Under the pieces are notes generated by a model. That model was not told the DNA's origin. It was given only the letters and a program-made list of their open reading frames with translations, and did no database searches. Position numbers and translations under genes: made by a program. DNA of 64,000 nucleotides from Sphingomonas lenta (GTDB lineage Bacteria; Pseudomonadota; Alphaproteobacteria; Sphingomonadales; Sphingomonadaceae), in the NCBI RefSeq assembly GCF_002288825.1, contig NZ_NSLI01000003.1, forward strand, positions 310,001 to 374,000, written 5' to 3'. How positions within the stretch are numbered: the stretch's first letter is position 1; the number at the start of each line of letters is the position of its first letter. This document shows positions 26,025 through 35,391 of the stretch, in pieces.

Positions 26025-27827
26025 TCAGTGATTGTCCCGCGGCAGCCCGGCTTCCTGCGCCAGCCGCTGGAACTGCTCCGCCCCCTCCAGGATCGCCCCC
26101 GTCTCCAGCTGCCCGACCAGCGAGCGCTGGATCGCCTGCCAGGGCGTCTGCGACTTGGGGTAGCGATAGCCGCCCGCCTCGGCGAGCGCGCGGCGGCGCT
26201 CGGCCAGCTCCTCGTCGGAAATGAGCACGTCCGCCGTGCCGCGCTTCAGGTCGATGCGCACCCGGTCGCCCGTGCGGATCAGCGCCAGGCCGCCCATCGC
26301 CGCGGCTTCCGGCGACGCGTTCAGGATCGACGGCGAGCCGCTGGTGCCCGACTGACGGCCGTCGCCGATGCAGGGCAGCGCGTGCACGCCCTCGCGGATC
26401 AGATAGGCGGGCGGGCGCATGTTCACGACCTCCGCCGCGCCCGGATAGCCGATCGGCCCCGCGCCGCGCATGAACATCAGCGTTTCCGGCGTGATGTCGA
26501 GCGACGGGTCGTCGATGCGCGCGTGGTAGTCCTCCGGCCCGTCGAAGACGACCGCCGGTCCCTCGAAGGCGTCCGGGTCGTCCGGGTTGCAGAGATAGCG
26601 TTCGCGGAACTCCGCGGAGATCACGCTGGTCTTCATGATCGCCGAGTCGAACAGGTTGCCGCGGAGCACGATGAACCCGGCCTCCTCCTTTAACGGCTCG
26701 GCGAAGGGCCGGATCACGCGCTCGTCCTCGATCACGGCGTTCCGGCAATTGTCGCCGATCGTGCGGCCGTTGACGGTCAGCGCGTCCTCGCGGATCAGCC
26801 CCTGGCGCATCAGCTCGGCGACGACCGCCGGCACCCCGCCCGCGCGGTAATAGTCCTCGCCCAGATACTCGCCCGCGGGCTGGAGGTTGACGAGCAGCGG
26901 CACATGGTGGCCGTGGCGCTGCCAGTCGTCGATCGACAGCTCGGCGCCGACGTGGCGCGCGATCGCGGCCAGGTGGATGGGCGCGTTGGTGGAGCCGCCG
27001 ATCGCGCTGTTCACCACGATCGCGTTCAGGAACGCGTCGCGCGTCAGGATGTCGGACGGCTTCAGGTCCTCGTGCACCATCTTGACGATGCGGCGGCCCG
27101 TCTCATAGGCGACCTGCTGCCGGTCGCGGTACGGCGCGGGGATCGCGGCGGAGCCGGGCAGCGACATGCCCAAGGCTTCGGTCAGCGAGTTCATCGTCGT
27201 CGCCGTGCCCATGGTGTTGCAATAGCCGGTCGACGGCGCGGAGCTCGCCACCAGCTTGATGAAGCCCAGCTCGTCGATCTCGCCCGTCGCCAGCAGCTCG
27301 CGCGCGCGCCACACGATCGTGCCCGACCCCGTCCGCTCGCCCTTGTGCCAGCCGTTGAGCATGGGGCCGACCGAGAGTGCTACCGCGGGGATGTTCACCG
27401 TCGCCGCCGCCATGAGGCAGGCGGGCGTCACCTTGTCGCAGCCGATCGTCAGCACCACGCCGTCGAGCGGATAGCCGTAGAGCACCTCCACCAGCCCCAA
27501 ATAGGCGAGGTTGCGGTCGAGCCCCGCGGTGGGGCGCTTGCCCGTCTCCTGGATGGGGTGGACGGGGAACTCGAACGGGATGCCGCCGGCTTCGCGGATG
27601 CCCTCGCGCACGCGCTCGGCGAGCACCAGGTGGTGGCGGTTGCAGGGGCTGAGGTCGGAGCCGGTCTGGGCGATGCCGATGATCGGCTTGCCGGAGCGCA
27701 GCTCTTCGAGCGACAGCCCGAAGTTGAGGTAGCGCTCCAGGTAGAGCGCGGTCATGTCGACATTGTCCGGATTGTCGAACCAGGCGCGCGAACGGAGCTT
27801 GCCTGGCGCCTTCGTCTTCTCGATCAT
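26025..27827 (-). CDS. IlvD/Edd family dehydratase (pentonate/aldonate dehydratase type)
   Basis: A 600-residue Fe-S dehydratase. The three cluster cysteines are Cys62 (SPCNRHH), Cys130 (TIGCDK) and Cys203 (GYCNTMG); the catalytic Ser lies in GTSGSPSI. Length and the N-terminal [17 protein letters not shown] resemble L-arabonate / D-xylonate dehydratases more than biosynthetic IlvD. It would make 2-keto-3-deoxypentonate for the AraD1-like enzyme. It is transcribed leftward from a promoter region shared with the divergent sugar transporter and ends 20 bases from the FadR-type gene. Confidence 0.88.
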   Translation of the reverse strand: MIEKTKAPGKLRSRAWFDNPDNVDMTALYLERYLNFGLSLEELRSGKPIIGIAQTGSDLSPCNRHHLVLAERVREGIREAGGIPFEFPVHPIQETGKRPTAGLDRNLAYLGLVEVLYGYPLDGVVLTIGCDKVTPACLMAAATVNIPAVALSVGPMLNGWHKGERTGSGTIVWRARELLATGEIDELGFIKLVASSAPSTGYCNTMGTATTMNSLTEALGMSLPGSAAIPAPYRDRQQVAYETGRRIVKMVHEDLKPSDILTRDAFLNAIVVNSAIGGSTNAPIHLAAIARHVGAELSIDDWQRHGHHVPLLVNLQPAGEYLGEDYYRAGGVPAVVAELMRQGLIREDALTVNGRTIGDNCRNAVIEDERVIRPFAEPLKEEAGFIVLRGNLFDSAIMKTSVISAEFRERYLCNPDDPDAFEGPAVVFDGPEDYHARIDDPSLDITPETLMFMRGAGPIGYPGAAEVVNMRPPAYLIREGVHALPCIGDGRQSGTSGSPSILNASPEAAAMGGLALIRTGDRVRIDLKRGTADVLISDEELAERRRALAEAGGYRYPKSQTPWQAIQRSLVGQLETGAILEGAEQFQRLAQEAGLPRDNH

Positions 27828-27868
27828 CGTTCCATCCCCGGGCGCGGCGTTGACGCGCCAGGGACCGG

Positions 27869-27897
27869 CATATAGTCAGACAAAAAGCAGGGCACAA
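27869..27897 (-). promoter_or_regulatory. Candidate sigma70-type promoter of the dehydratase gene
   Basis: On the minus strand TTGTGC, a 17-base spacer and TATATG lie about 40 bases before the dehydratase ATG, inside the 107-base divergent gap with the transporter gene. Spacing is ideal, the match to consensus is moderate. Confidence 0.4.
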
Positions 27898-27934
27898 CGC
27901 CGATCTCGGGCGCAGCGACGGGGAGGGGAGACAT

Positions 27935-29251
27935 ATGGCCGGACCGATCGGGACCGCCCCAGCCGACGGGACGCGTCCCGCCGCGTCCGGCTCCAATTAC
28001 GGCCCCGCGCTGACGCTGCTCGCCAGCCTCTTCTTCATGTGGGGCTTCATCACCGTCATTAACGGGACGCTGCTGCCGCATCTCCGGAGCGTGTTCGACC
28101 TCAACTACACGCAGACGACGCTGATCGAGAGCGTGTGGTTCATCGCCTATTTCTTCGCCTCCATCCCGTCCGCCAAGCTGATCGAGCGGATCGGCTATCA
28201 GAAGTCGATGGTGGTCGGCCTGCTCGTCATGGCCGCGGGCGCGCTGGGCATGGTACCTGCGGCGCGCATCCCGTCCTTCGAGGTGACGCTCACCGCGCTG
28301 TTCGTGATCGCCAGCGGCATCACGCTGCTCCAGGTCGCGGCCAATCCTTACGTCGCGGTCGTTGGCCCGCCCGAGACCGCGTCGTCGCGGCTCAACTTGG
28401 TGCAGGCGTTCAACTCGCTCGGCACCACGCTGGCGCCGCTGTTCGGCGGCTACCTGATCCTCGGGCGTACCGCGGGCGGCACGGCGGAGGCAGGGCGCGT
28501 GTTGACCCCGGCCGAGCGGCTGGCGGACGCGCAATCGGTGATCCTGCCCTATCTGATCGTAGCCGCGGTGCTGGTCGGGCTCGCGGTCGTGATCGCGCGC
28601 TTCCCGCTGCCCGCCATGGGCCAGGCGACCAGCCGGGTCGCGCGCGAGGAGCGCAAGCGCCACTCGCTCTGGAGGCACCGCAACCTGGTGTTCGGCGTCC
28701 CCGCCATCTTCATCTACCTCATCGCGGAAATCGGGGTGGGCAATTTGTTCGTGAACTTCGTCAGCCAGCCCGACATCGGCAACCTCACCAACCAGCAGGC
28801 GTCCAACTACCTGTTCCTGCTCTGGGGCGGGATGATGGTTGGTCGCTTCGTCGGCAGCGCGCTCATGCAGAAGATTCCCGCGGAAACGGTGCTCGCCGCC
28901 TTCTCGGTGGGCGCGTTCGTCGTGATGCTGGCCACGGTGTTCACCACCGGCCCGGTGGCCATGTGGTCGCTGATCCTGGTCGGGCTCTTCCACTCCATCA
29001 TGTTCCCGACCATCTTCACCCTCGGCATCCGCGGCTTGGGCCCGCTCACCGAAGAAGGGTCGGGCCTGCTCATCATGGCGATCGCGGGCGGCGCGCTGGT
29101 GGTGGTGCAGGGCTGGCTCGCCGACCGCTACGGCCTGCAACCGTCGTTCCTGCTGACCGCCGCGTGCGAGCTCTACATCCTGTTTTACGCGCTCTGGGGC
29201 GCGAAGCCGACGCGCGCGCTGCCCGACGTACAGGCGGTCCCGCAGAACTGA
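27935..29251 (+). CDS. Sugar MFS transporter, FucP/GluP type
   Basis: A 438-residue sugar-proton symporter of the FucP branch with twelve membrane segments. Seen: FFMWGFITVINGTLLPHL in helix 1, SIPSAKLIERIGYQKSMV in the 2-3 loop, LLQVAANPYVAVVGPPETAS and LNLVQAFNSLGTTLAPLFGG, all diagnostic of FucP/glucose-galactose transporters. Divergent from the dehydratase, which it probably supplies with the sugar or a precursor. The start ATG has GGGGAGGGG upstream. Confidence 0.9.
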   Translation: MAGPIGTAPADGTRPAASGSNYGPALTLLASLFFMWGFITVINGTLLPHLRSVFDLNYTQTTLIESVWFIAYFFASIPSAKLIERIGYQKSMVVGLLVMAAGALGMVPAARIPSFEVTLTALFVIASGITLLQVAANPYVAVVGPPETASSRLNLVQAFNSLGTTLAPLFGGYLILGRTAGGTAEAGRVLTPAERLADAQSVILPYLIVAAVLVGLAVVIARFPLPAMGQATSRVAREERKRHSLWRHRNLVFGVPAIFIYLIAEIGVGNLFVNFVSQPDIGNLTNQQASNYLFLLWGGMMVGRFVGSALMQKIPAETVLAAFSVGAFVVMLATVFTTGPVAMWSLILVGLFHSIMFPTIFTLGIRGLGPLTEEGSGLLIMAIAGGALVVVQGWLADRYGLQPSFLLTAACELYILFYALWGAKPTRALPDVQAVPQN

Positions 29252-29267
29252 GCTGCGTCAGCGCAGC
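29252..29267. terminator. Small hairpin between convergent genes
   Basis: GCTGCG TCAG CGCAGC, a 6-bp stem at the junction of the converging transporter and DUF1080 genes, overlapping the DUF1080 stop. No T-tract; a weak bidirectional terminator at best. Confidence 0.3.
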
Positions 29268-29965
29268 CGGCGCGCCCAGATGTTGCGGTACTCGATCAGG
29301 TCGCCATGGTCCTGGAGCGTGATCGGCAGCGCGGCGGCGTGCGGCTTGTACTCCGGCTTGCCGATATAGACCGTCGGCCCGGCGAGCTCGGCGTCATGCT
29401 GCACCAGCACGCCGTTGTGGAACACGGTGACGCGCGCCGGTCGCACGAGCCGGTCGCCGTCGAAACGCGGCGCGCGGAACACGATGTCGTAGCTCTGCCA
29501 GCTGCCGGGCGGGCGCGACGCGTTCACGAGAGGGGCGTGCTGCTTGTAGAGCGAGGCCGCCTGCCCGTTCACGTACGTCTTGGCCCGATACGAATCGAGC
29601 ACCTGCACCTCGTACAGCCCCATCAGGAACACGCCGCTGTTGCTGCGCGCCTGGCCTTCCTTGTCCGAAGTGGGCGTGCGCCATTCGACGTGGAGCTGCA
29701 CGTCGCCGAACCGCTCCCTCGAGGCGATGTCGCCCGTCTTGGGCGTCACGCGCATCGCACCGTTCTGGACGGTCCACTTGGCCGGGCCGCCGTCGGCGCC
29801 GACCCAGCCGGCGAGCGAGCGGCCGTCGAACAGTACCACGGCGTCGGACGGCGGGCGGCCCTCCGGCGCCTCCACGGCGGGGGGCACGGGCGACCAGCGC
29901 TCCGTGTCCTCCGGCTTCATGCCCGCCTGCACAAGCATGAGCAGCGGGGCCGTGAGCAGCATCAT
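29258..29965 (-). CDS. DUF1080 / 3-keto-disaccharide hydrolase domain protein
   Basis: A 235-residue secreted jelly-roll protein of the family formerly called DUF1080, members of which cleave 3-keto-glycosides. Short N-terminal hydrophobic signal (MMLLTAPLLMLVQAG), then DAVVLFDGRSLAGWVG, FGDVQLHVEWRTP, SNSGVFLMGLYEVQVLDSY and LQDHGDLIEYRNIWARRL, the full set of family motifs. ATG at 29963-29965 overlaps the stop of the cytochrome gene. Last gene of a leftward operon with cytochrome c, MFS, TIM-barrel and Gfo/Idh/MocA genes, a context typical of oxidative glycoside breakdown. Confidence 0.9.
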   Translation of the reverse strand: MMLLTAPLLMLVQAGMKPEDTERWSPVPPAVEAPEGRPPSDAVVLFDGRSLAGWVGADGGPAKWTVQNGAMRVTPKTGDIASRERFGDVQLHVEWRTPTSDKEGQARSNSGVFLMGLYEVQVLDSYRAKTYVNGQAASLYKQHAPLVNASRPPGSWQSYDIVFRAPRFDGDRLVRPARVTVFHNGVLVQHDAELAGPTVYIGKPEYKPHAAALPITLQDHGDLIEYRNIWARRLR

Positions 29966-30324
29966 TTCAGGCCCGCCAGATAGTCGGCGATGGCGGCGGC
30001 GGCCTGCGGCTTCTGCGCGGGCCAGGCCATCTTGTTGCCGGGAACGGTGCCCTTGGGGTTGGTGAGGAAGGCGATCAGCGTCGCGCGGTCCCAGGTCTTG
30101 CCGTACTTGGCGAGCGCGGGCGAGTATTTGTAGTTGGGCAGCGACCCCGCGCGGCGGCCGACGACGCCGTGCAGGCCGGGGCCGACGCCCGGCCGTTTGT
30201 CGGGGGTGATCGAGTGGCACGCCACGCAGCCGCCGAACTGGGGCGGGCGGGACTGGGCGGCGGCGGGGCTCGCCACGGCGAGGGCCAGGGCGGCGGCGAA
30301 CAGGCTACGCAACATCGACGGCAC
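29962..30324 (-). CDS. Class I c-type cytochrome
   Basis: A 120-residue periplasmic monohaem cytochrome. Signal peptide SLFAAALALAVASPAAAQ, haem motif CVACH (Cys33, Cys36, His37), KRPGVGPGLHGVVGR typical of cytochrome c2/c550 types, and Met99 in GNKMAWP as sixth ligand. It is the natural electron acceptor for a periplasmic GMC dehydrogenase such as the one at 36241. The start may be the ATG at 30322-30324 or the one nine bases later; either way the gene overlaps the end of the upstream MFS gene. Confidence 0.92.
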   Translation of the reverse strand: MPSMLRSLFAAALALAVASPAAAQSRPPQFGGCVACHSITPDKRPGVGPGLHGVVGRRAGSLPNYKYSPALAKYGKTWDRATLIAFLTNPKGTVPGNKMAWPAQKPQAAAAIADYLAGLK

Positions 30325-31588
30325 TCCTATCGGGGTGGGATACGCGGCGGCGCTCGGCGAGCCAGATCGCGGCGAACACCACCAAGAGCACGAGCGGGAT
30401 CAGCGCCACCGCCTGGAACGATTGGGTGGCGGCGGCGACGTCGGCCGTGCGCTCGTCCGCGCCGCCGGTCAGCGCCTCCGTCCGCGCTCGGTCGTAGATC
30501 GCGCCGAGGCGGGGCAGGACGAGGCTGATCGCCAGCGCGCCCGCCGTGCCCATCAGCCCGACGAAGAAGGTGCCGCCGCGCGGGTAGCGCTCCGACACGG
30601 CGGCGATCATGGTGGGCCACATGAAGCACACGCCGGCGCCCCAGAGCGTGGCTGCGACCATGGCGGTCACCGGGCTGTCGGCGCGCGACAGCGCGAACAG
30701 CCCGACGGCGGCGAGCGCGGACGAGACCCAGAGCAGCCCCACCGCCGACAGGCGATGCGCGAGCGGGCCGGCGAAGTGGCGCGCGACGAACATGAGCGCG
30801 CTGACATAGACGAGGAGCAGGATGCCGCGCATGCCGACCACGCGGCTCAGCGCCAGGTCGACCCACTGGCCGGGCGCGAGCTCGGTCGCGGCGGTCATGA
30901 ACATGGTCGCGACCCAGACGAGGAAGGTGGGCCGGCGCGCGACTTCGCGCAGCATGTCCGCGAAGGGAACGCCCGCCTGCGCGTGCTCGGTGGCGGGGAA
31001 GGGCTCGCGCCACGCCATCGCGCCGAACACGAGCGCGGGAAGCGCGATCACCGCGATCGCCAGCTCCCAGGGCAGCGCCGCGGCGGTGATGGCGAGGCCG
31101 CTTAAGCCGCCCGCGATGATGCCCGCCGGCCACCAGGCGTGGAGGATGTTCATGCGCCCCGTCTTGTCGGCGGGGTAGAGCGCCATGACGAGCGGGTTGA
31201 TCGTCGCCTCCGTAAAGCCCCAGCCGACGCCCTGCAGGCCCATGCCGCTCCAGAGCACCGGGTAGCGTAGGTCCGGCCCGACGGTCGCGGAGGCGAGCGT
31301 CAGCGCGGTGCCCGCGACAAAGGCGAGCGCCGCGAAGGTGAGGCCGCGGCGCATGGTGAGGAAGTCGAGGAAGGTGCTCGCCAGGAAGAGCGTGAGCGCG
31401 AATCCTAAGAAGCTCGCGCCCAGTGCGGAGGCGGCGAGCGTCGCGGCCTCGAGCGGTGCTACGGGGTCGAGCAGCTCCGCCTTGACCGACGACGCCGTCG
31501 CCGCGCGAAGCGACGCGGCGAGCCCGGCGGTGAACAGCGCCAGCGCGGAGACGACGAATAGGCGCCCCGGTCGGATGGTGCGCGTCAT
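30305..31588 (-). CDS. MFS transporter
   Basis: A 427-residue inner-membrane transporter with about twelve segments. MGLQGVGWGFTEATINPLVMALY and ADKTGRMNILHAWWPAGIIAGG resemble the FucP-like sugar MFS branch that accompanies oligosaccharide loci; helix 1-3 is less conserved than in the protein at 27935. ATG at 31586-31588 overlaps the stop of the TIM-barrel gene. It probably takes up the keto-sugar or monosaccharide released outside. Confidence 0.85.
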   Translation of the reverse strand: MTRTIRPGRLFVVSALALFTAGLAASLRAATASSVKAELLDPVAPLEAATLAASALGASFLGFALTLFLASTFLDFLTMRRGLTFAALAFVAGTALTLASATVGPDLRYPVLWSGMGLQGVGWGFTEATINPLVMALYPADKTGRMNILHAWWPAGIIAGGLSGLAITAAALPWELAIAVIALPALVFGAMAWREPFPATEHAQAGVPFADMLREVARRPTFLVWVATMFMTAATELAPGQWVDLALSRVVGMRGILLLVYVSALMFVARHFAGPLAHRLSAVGLLWVSSALAAVGLFALSRADSPVTAMVAATLWGAGVCFMWPTMIAAVSERYPRGGTFFVGLMGTAGALAISLVLPRLGAIYDRARTEALTGGADERTADVAAATQSFQAVALIPLVLLVVFAAIWLAERRRVSHPDRSAVDVA

Positions 31589-32646
31589 GGGCGGTCCTCC
31601 TGCTGGTCCAGGCCGAGAAGCCGGCGGTTGAGTCCGGGATCGCTGCCCGCGGCGAAGTCGTCGAAGGCGCGTTCCGGCCGGCGGATCATGTGGCGGCGGA
31701 TGAAGGGCGCGCCCTCGCGTGCGCCGTCCTCCGGGTGCTTGAGGCAGCACTCCCATTCGAGCACCGCCCAGCCCCGGTAGCCGTACTGCGTCAGCTTGGA
31801 GAAGATGCCGCGGAAGTCGACCTGCCCGTCGCCCAGCGAGCGGAAGCGGCCGGGGCGGTCGATCCAGTCCTGATAGCCGCCATAGACGCCCGAACGCCCT
31901 GTCGGGTTGAGCTCCGCGTCCTTGACGTGGAACATGCGGATGCGCTCGTGATAGATGTCGATGAACCGGAGATAGTCGAGCGCCTGCAGCACGTAATGGC
32001 TGGGGTCGTAGAGGATGTTGGCGCGAGGGTGGCCGCCGACCTCCTGGAGAAAACGCTCGAACGTCACGCCGTCGTGCAGGTCCTCGCCGGGGTGGATCTC
32101 GTAACAGAGGTCGACGCCCGCCTCGTCGAACGCGTCCAGGATCGGCCGCCAGCGGCGTCCGAGCTCGGCGAAGCTCTCCTCGATCAGCCCCGCCGGGCGC
32201 TGCGGCCAGGGATAGACGAAGGGCCACATCAGCGCGCCGGAGAAGGTGGCGTGCGCGTCCAGCCCCAGGCGACGGCTCGCCCGGGCGGCGTGGCGCAGCT
32301 GTTCCTCCGCCCATTCACGCCGCGCGTCGGGGCGGCCGCGCACCTCCGGCGGCGCGAAGCCGTCGAACGCGGCGTCATAGGCCGGGTGGACGGCGACGAG
32401 CTGGCCCTGGAGGTGCGTCGACAGCTCGGTGATCTCGACGCCGGCCTCCGCGCAGACGCCCTTGATCTCGTCGCAGTAGTCCTGGCTCTCGGCCGCACGG
32501 GCCAAGTCGATGCAGCGCGGGTCCCAGGTCGGGATCTGCACGCCGACATAACCCGCCTCCGCCATCCAGCGCGCCGCGGACGCCAGCGTATCGAACGGCG
32601 CCGCGTCGCCCATGAACTGCGCCAGGAAGACGCCCGGTCCCTTCAT
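31585..32646 (-). CDS. Sugar phosphate isomerase/epimerase-like TIM-barrel protein (cytosolic)
   Basis: A 353-residue xylose-isomerase-like TIM barrel. Metal-site residues are visible in LCYEIHPGEDLHDG (Glu), NILYDPSHYVLQ (Asp, His), RMFHVKDAEL (His, Asp) and AVLEWECC (Glu). No export signal, unlike the two related proteins at 33909 and 35388. In 3-keto-glycoside loci such proteins act as lyases or isomerases on keto-sugars. ATG at 32644-32646 overlaps the upstream TGA. Confidence 0.87.
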   Translation of the reverse strand: MKGPGVFLAQFMGDAAPFDTLASAARWMAEAGYVGVQIPTWDPRCIDLARAAESQDYCDEIKGVCAEAGVEITELSTHLQGQLVAVHPAYDAAFDGFAPPEVRGRPDARREWAEEQLRHAARASRRLGLDAHATFSGALMWPFVYPWPQRPAGLIEESFAELGRRWRPILDAFDEAGVDLCYEIHPGEDLHDGVTFERFLQEVGGHPRANILYDPSHYVLQALDYLRFIDIYHERIRMFHVKDAELNPTGRSGVYGGYQDWIDRPGRFRSLGDGQVDFRGIFSKLTQYGYRGWAVLEWECCLKHPEDGAREGAPFIRRHMIRRPERAFDDFAAGSDPGLNRRLLGLDQQEDRP

Positions 32647-33803
32647 CCCGCCACCTCCGTCCAGCGTCCGCCCGCCCCGCTGCTCGCCACCACCGCCTCC
32701 AGGAACGCCATGCTCGCCACGCCCAGCTCGATGCCTGGCGGGGCGGGGGCGTGAGGATCGCGGATGCGCGCGGCCGTGTCGGCGTAGATGTTGGCGAACG
32801 CCTCCAGATAGCCTTCCGGGTGGCCGGGCGGCGTGCGCGTGTAGCGCCGCGCCGCGTCCGACAGGCTGGCCATGCCCGCGATCACGCGCTCGGTCGGGCG
32901 GTCGGGCCAGCCGAACCATAGCTCGTTCGGGTTCTCTTGGCGCCAGGTGAGCGAGCCGCGCTCGCCGTAGACGCGGATCGACAGGCCGTTCGCCTCGCCC
33001 ACGCAGACCTGGCTCGCGGTCACCGTGCCGCGTCCGCCGCCCGCCAGCCGGAACAGCGCCGCGCCGTCGTCGTCGAGCCTGCGGCCGGGGACATGCGTGA
33101 CGAGCTCGGCCGCGACCTCGACGATCGGTTCGCCGGTGATGAACCGGACGAGGCTCTGCGCGTGCACGCCGATATCGGCGAAGCAGCCGCTAATGCCTGC
33201 GCGCGCCGGGTCGGTCCGCCACGCCGCCTGCGCGTTGCCGCCCAGCTCCTCAGGCCGCGAGAGCCAGCCCTGCAGATACTCGACCACCACGCGCCGGATC
33301 GGGCCGAGCGCCCCGGCCGCCACGCGCGCGCGCGCCTCCTGCACGAGCGGGTAGCCGAGATAGGTATAGGTGAGCGCGTAGGTCCGCCCGGTCCGCGCCA
33401 CGCGCCCGGCCAGGTCCCGCGCTTGGCCAAGCGACAGGGTGGGCGGCTTGTCGCAGACGACGTGGAACCCCGCCTCCAGCGCGCGGACCGCGGCGTCGTA
33501 GTGGAGGTGGTTGGGGGTGACGATCGCGACGAGCTCGACGCGCTCGTCCGGCGGCAGCGCCGATTCCGCGGCGACGAGCGCGTCCAGGTCGCCGTGCACG
33601 CGCTCCGCCGCCAGGCCGAGCGTGCGGCCCGCCTCGCGCGAGCGCTCGGGGTCGGAGGAGAACACGCCGCCCACCAGCTCCAGCCGGCTCGCGATGGCGG
33701 CGGCGAGGCGGTGGACGGGTCCGATGAACGCGCCCGCGCCCCCGCCCAGCATCGCCAGACGGACCGGCCGCTCCCGCTCGGCTCCTCCCCCTTCATTTCT
33801 CAT
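32643..33803 (-). CDS. Gfo/Idh/MocA family oxidoreductase
   Basis: A 386-residue NAD(P)-dependent sugar dehydrogenase. Rossmann motif LAMLGGGAGAFIGPVH, the conserved Glu/Lys region VVCDKPPTLS, and the C-terminal alpha/beta substrate domain with FADIGVHAQSLVRFITG. It probably reduces or oxidises the 3-keto sugar inside the cell. The ATG at 33801-33803 is chosen; a GTG nine bases upstream is possible. It starts the leftward operon and is divergent from the TIM-barrel gene at 33909. Confidence 0.88.
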   Translation of the reverse strand: MRNEGGGAERERPVRLAMLGGGAGAFIGPVHRLAAAIASRLELVGGVFSSDPERSREAGRTLGLAAERVHGDLDALVAAESALPPDERVELVAIVTPNHLHYDAAVRALEAGFHVVCDKPPTLSLGQARDLAGRVARTGRTYALTYTYLGYPLVQEARARVAAGALGPIRRVVVEYLQGWLSRPEELGGNAQAAWRTDPARAGISGCFADIGVHAQSLVRFITGEPIVEVAAELVTHVPGRRLDDDGAALFRLAGGGRGTVTASQVCVGEANGLSIRVYGERGSLTWRQENPNELWFGWPDRPTERVIAGMASLSDAARRYTRTPPGHPEGYLEAFANIYADTAARIRDPHAPAPPGIELGVASMAFLEAVVASSGAGGRWTEVAG

Positions 33804-33908
33804 ACAAACCACTTGCTATGTTTCGTCCGCCGGGTTGTAAAGCGTCGAGCGGGTCGGCGGTCGCGGCGGGATGGCGCGGGGTCGGACGACCCGGGGGAGG
33901 GTGGCTGG

Positions 33909-34808
33909 ATGAGGCTGACGCGGCGCGCGGTGCTGGGAGCGGCGGGAGCCGCCGGCGTCGCGGCGTGCGGCGCGGCGCAGCAGGCGCGCACCTTCTCGCT
34001 CAACTATGCGCCGCACCAGGGCAGCTTCGCGAGCCGCGGCGCGTCGGTGCTCGACCAGATCGCCTACGCCGCGGACCAGGGCTTCCGCGCCTGGGAGGAC
34101 AACGAAGCGCGCAAGCGGCCCGTAGCGGAGCAGGAGGCGATGGCGCGGCTGCTCGCGCGGCGCGGCATGACGATGGGCGTGTTCGTGGCCAGTATGCCGC
34201 AATGGGGCGAGCGGCGGCCCGTGCTGGGCGGCCGGGACGACGCCGACCGCGACGCGTTCCTCGCCGACATCCGGTCGGCCGTCGAGGTGGCGAAGCGGCT
34301 GAACGCCCGTTGGACGACGATCGTACCCGGCTTCATGGACGGCCGCGTGCCCGAGCCCATCCAGACGGCGCGCGTGACGGAGGCGATGCGCCGCGCGGCG
34401 GACATCATGGAGCCGCACGGGATCGTGATGGTGATGGAGCCGCTGAACACGCTGACCGACCATCCGGGCGTGTTCCTGCGCACGGTCGCGCAGGGCTATG
34501 CGATCGCCAAGGCGGTGGGGAGCCCGTCGGTCAAGGTGCTGGCCGACGTCTATCACGAGCAGATCCAGGCGGGTAACCTCCTCAGGACGCTGGAAGCCGC
34601 CTGGGACGAGATCGCCTATCTGCAATTCGGCGACAATCCGGGCCGCAAGGAGCCGGGCACGGGCGAGATCAACTACGGCGCGGTCGTTCGCTGGCTCAAG
34701 GGCCGCGGGTACAAGGGCGTGATCGGCATGGAGCACGGCAACTCGGTCGCCGGGCCGGCCGGGGAGGCCCGGCTGGTCGCGGCTTACAGGGAGATCGACC
34801 GGGCATGA
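33909..34808 (+). CDS. Tat-exported hydroxypyruvate-isomerase-like TIM-barrel protein
   Basis: A 299-residue TIM barrel of the hydroxypyruvate isomerase / sugar isomerase superfamily. The N-terminus RLTRRAVLGAAGAAGVAACG has the Tat twin-arginine pattern and a lipobox-like VAAC, so it may be a periplasmic lipoprotein. Metal-site motifs: VMVMEPLNTLTDHPG (Glu), VLADVYHEQIQ (Asp, His), LQFGDNPGRKEPGTGEINY and VIGMEHGNS (Glu). A long in-frame extension upstream to 32937 is antisense to the divergent gene and is rejected. First gene of the rightward operon with subunit 3 and GMC. Confidence 0.85.
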   Translation: MRLTRRAVLGAAGAAGVAACGAAQQARTFSLNYAPHQGSFASRGASVLDQIAYAADQGFRAWEDNEARKRPVAEQEAMARLLARRGMTMGVFVASMPQWGERRPVLGGRDDADRDAFLADIRSAVEVAKRLNARWTTIVPGFMDGRVPEPIQTARVTEAMRRAADIMEPHGIVMVMEPLNTLTDHPGVFLRTVAQGYAIAKAVGSPSVKVLADVYHEQIQAGNLLRTLEAAWDEIAYLQFGDNPGRKEPGTGEINYGAVVRWLKGRGYKGVIGMEHGNSVAGPAGEARLVAAYREIDRA

Positions 34809-34824
34809 CGGCGGGAGAGGAAGG

Positions 34825-35391
34825 ATGATAGATCGGCGTGACGCGCTGAAGGGCGTCGCCGCGATGTTCGGGGCCAATCTGTTCGCGCCGATCGGGCGCG
34901 CGCTGGCGCAGACCGCGCCCGCCGCGGCCGGCGCGATGGAGGCGCCGTCCGCGCCCGTGTTCGCGGGTCCGCAGCGCGCGTTGGTGACCGCCTTATCCGA
35001 GCGGATCATCCCCACGACCGACACGCCGGGCGCGATCGCCGCGGGCGTGCCGGCCTATATCGAGAAGCTGCTCGCCGACTGGGCGCTGCCGGGCGAGAAG
35101 ACGCCGATCCTGGCGGGGCTCGACGCGCTGGACGCGCGCTCGCGCGCCGACTTCCGGGTCGCGGCGGCGCAGGCCAGCCCTGCGCAACAGGACGCGCTGC
35201 TCACGCTGTCGATGAACGACCAGGTGCCAGGCGCGGGCGCCAAGTTCTTCGAAGCGCTGCGGCAGCTGGTGATCACCGGCTACTACACCTCGGAAATCGG
35301 CATCACGCAGGAGCGCGTCTACGTACCGGTGCCCGGCCGCTACGACGGCGCGCACCCATACGCCGAGGTCAATCGGGTCTATTCGGGATGA
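34825..35391 (+). CDS. Gluconate 2-dehydrogenase subunit 3-like protein (Tat-exported small subunit)
   Basis: A 188-residue protein matching the gamma or subunit-3 family of periplasmic GMC dehydrogenases (lactose/glucoside 3-dehydrogenase LacC-like). The signal is RRDALKGVAAMFGANLFAP, a twin-arginine type. The family core is LSERIIPTTDTPGAIAAGVP, then LLTLSMNDQ and KFFEALRQLVITGYYTSEIG. Such subunits chaperone the GMC subunit through the Tat system. Its stop overlaps the next ATG; the catalytic GMC gene follows two genes later and itself has no signal. Confidence 0.88.
   Translation: MIDRRDALKGVAAMFGANLFAPIGRALAQTAPAAAGAMEAPSAPVFAGPQRALVTALSERIIPTTDTPGAIAAGVPAYIEKLLADWALPGEKTPILAGLDALDARSRADFRVAAAQASPAQQDALLTLSMNDQVPGAGAKFFEALRQLVITGYYTSEIGITQERVYVPVPGRYDGAHPYAEVNRVYSG

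Noticed and set aside
28135..29322. Long alternative frame overlapping the FucP-type transporter, and similar Arg/Ala-rich frames across the window
   Set aside because: Low-complexity Arg/Pro/Ala composition and no family motifs. Shadows of the real genes in high-GC DNA.
32937..33908. Upstream extension of the Tat-exported TIM-barrel protein at 33909
   Set aside because: It is antisense to the Gfo/Idh/MocA gene. The Tat signal at 33909 marks the true N-terminus.
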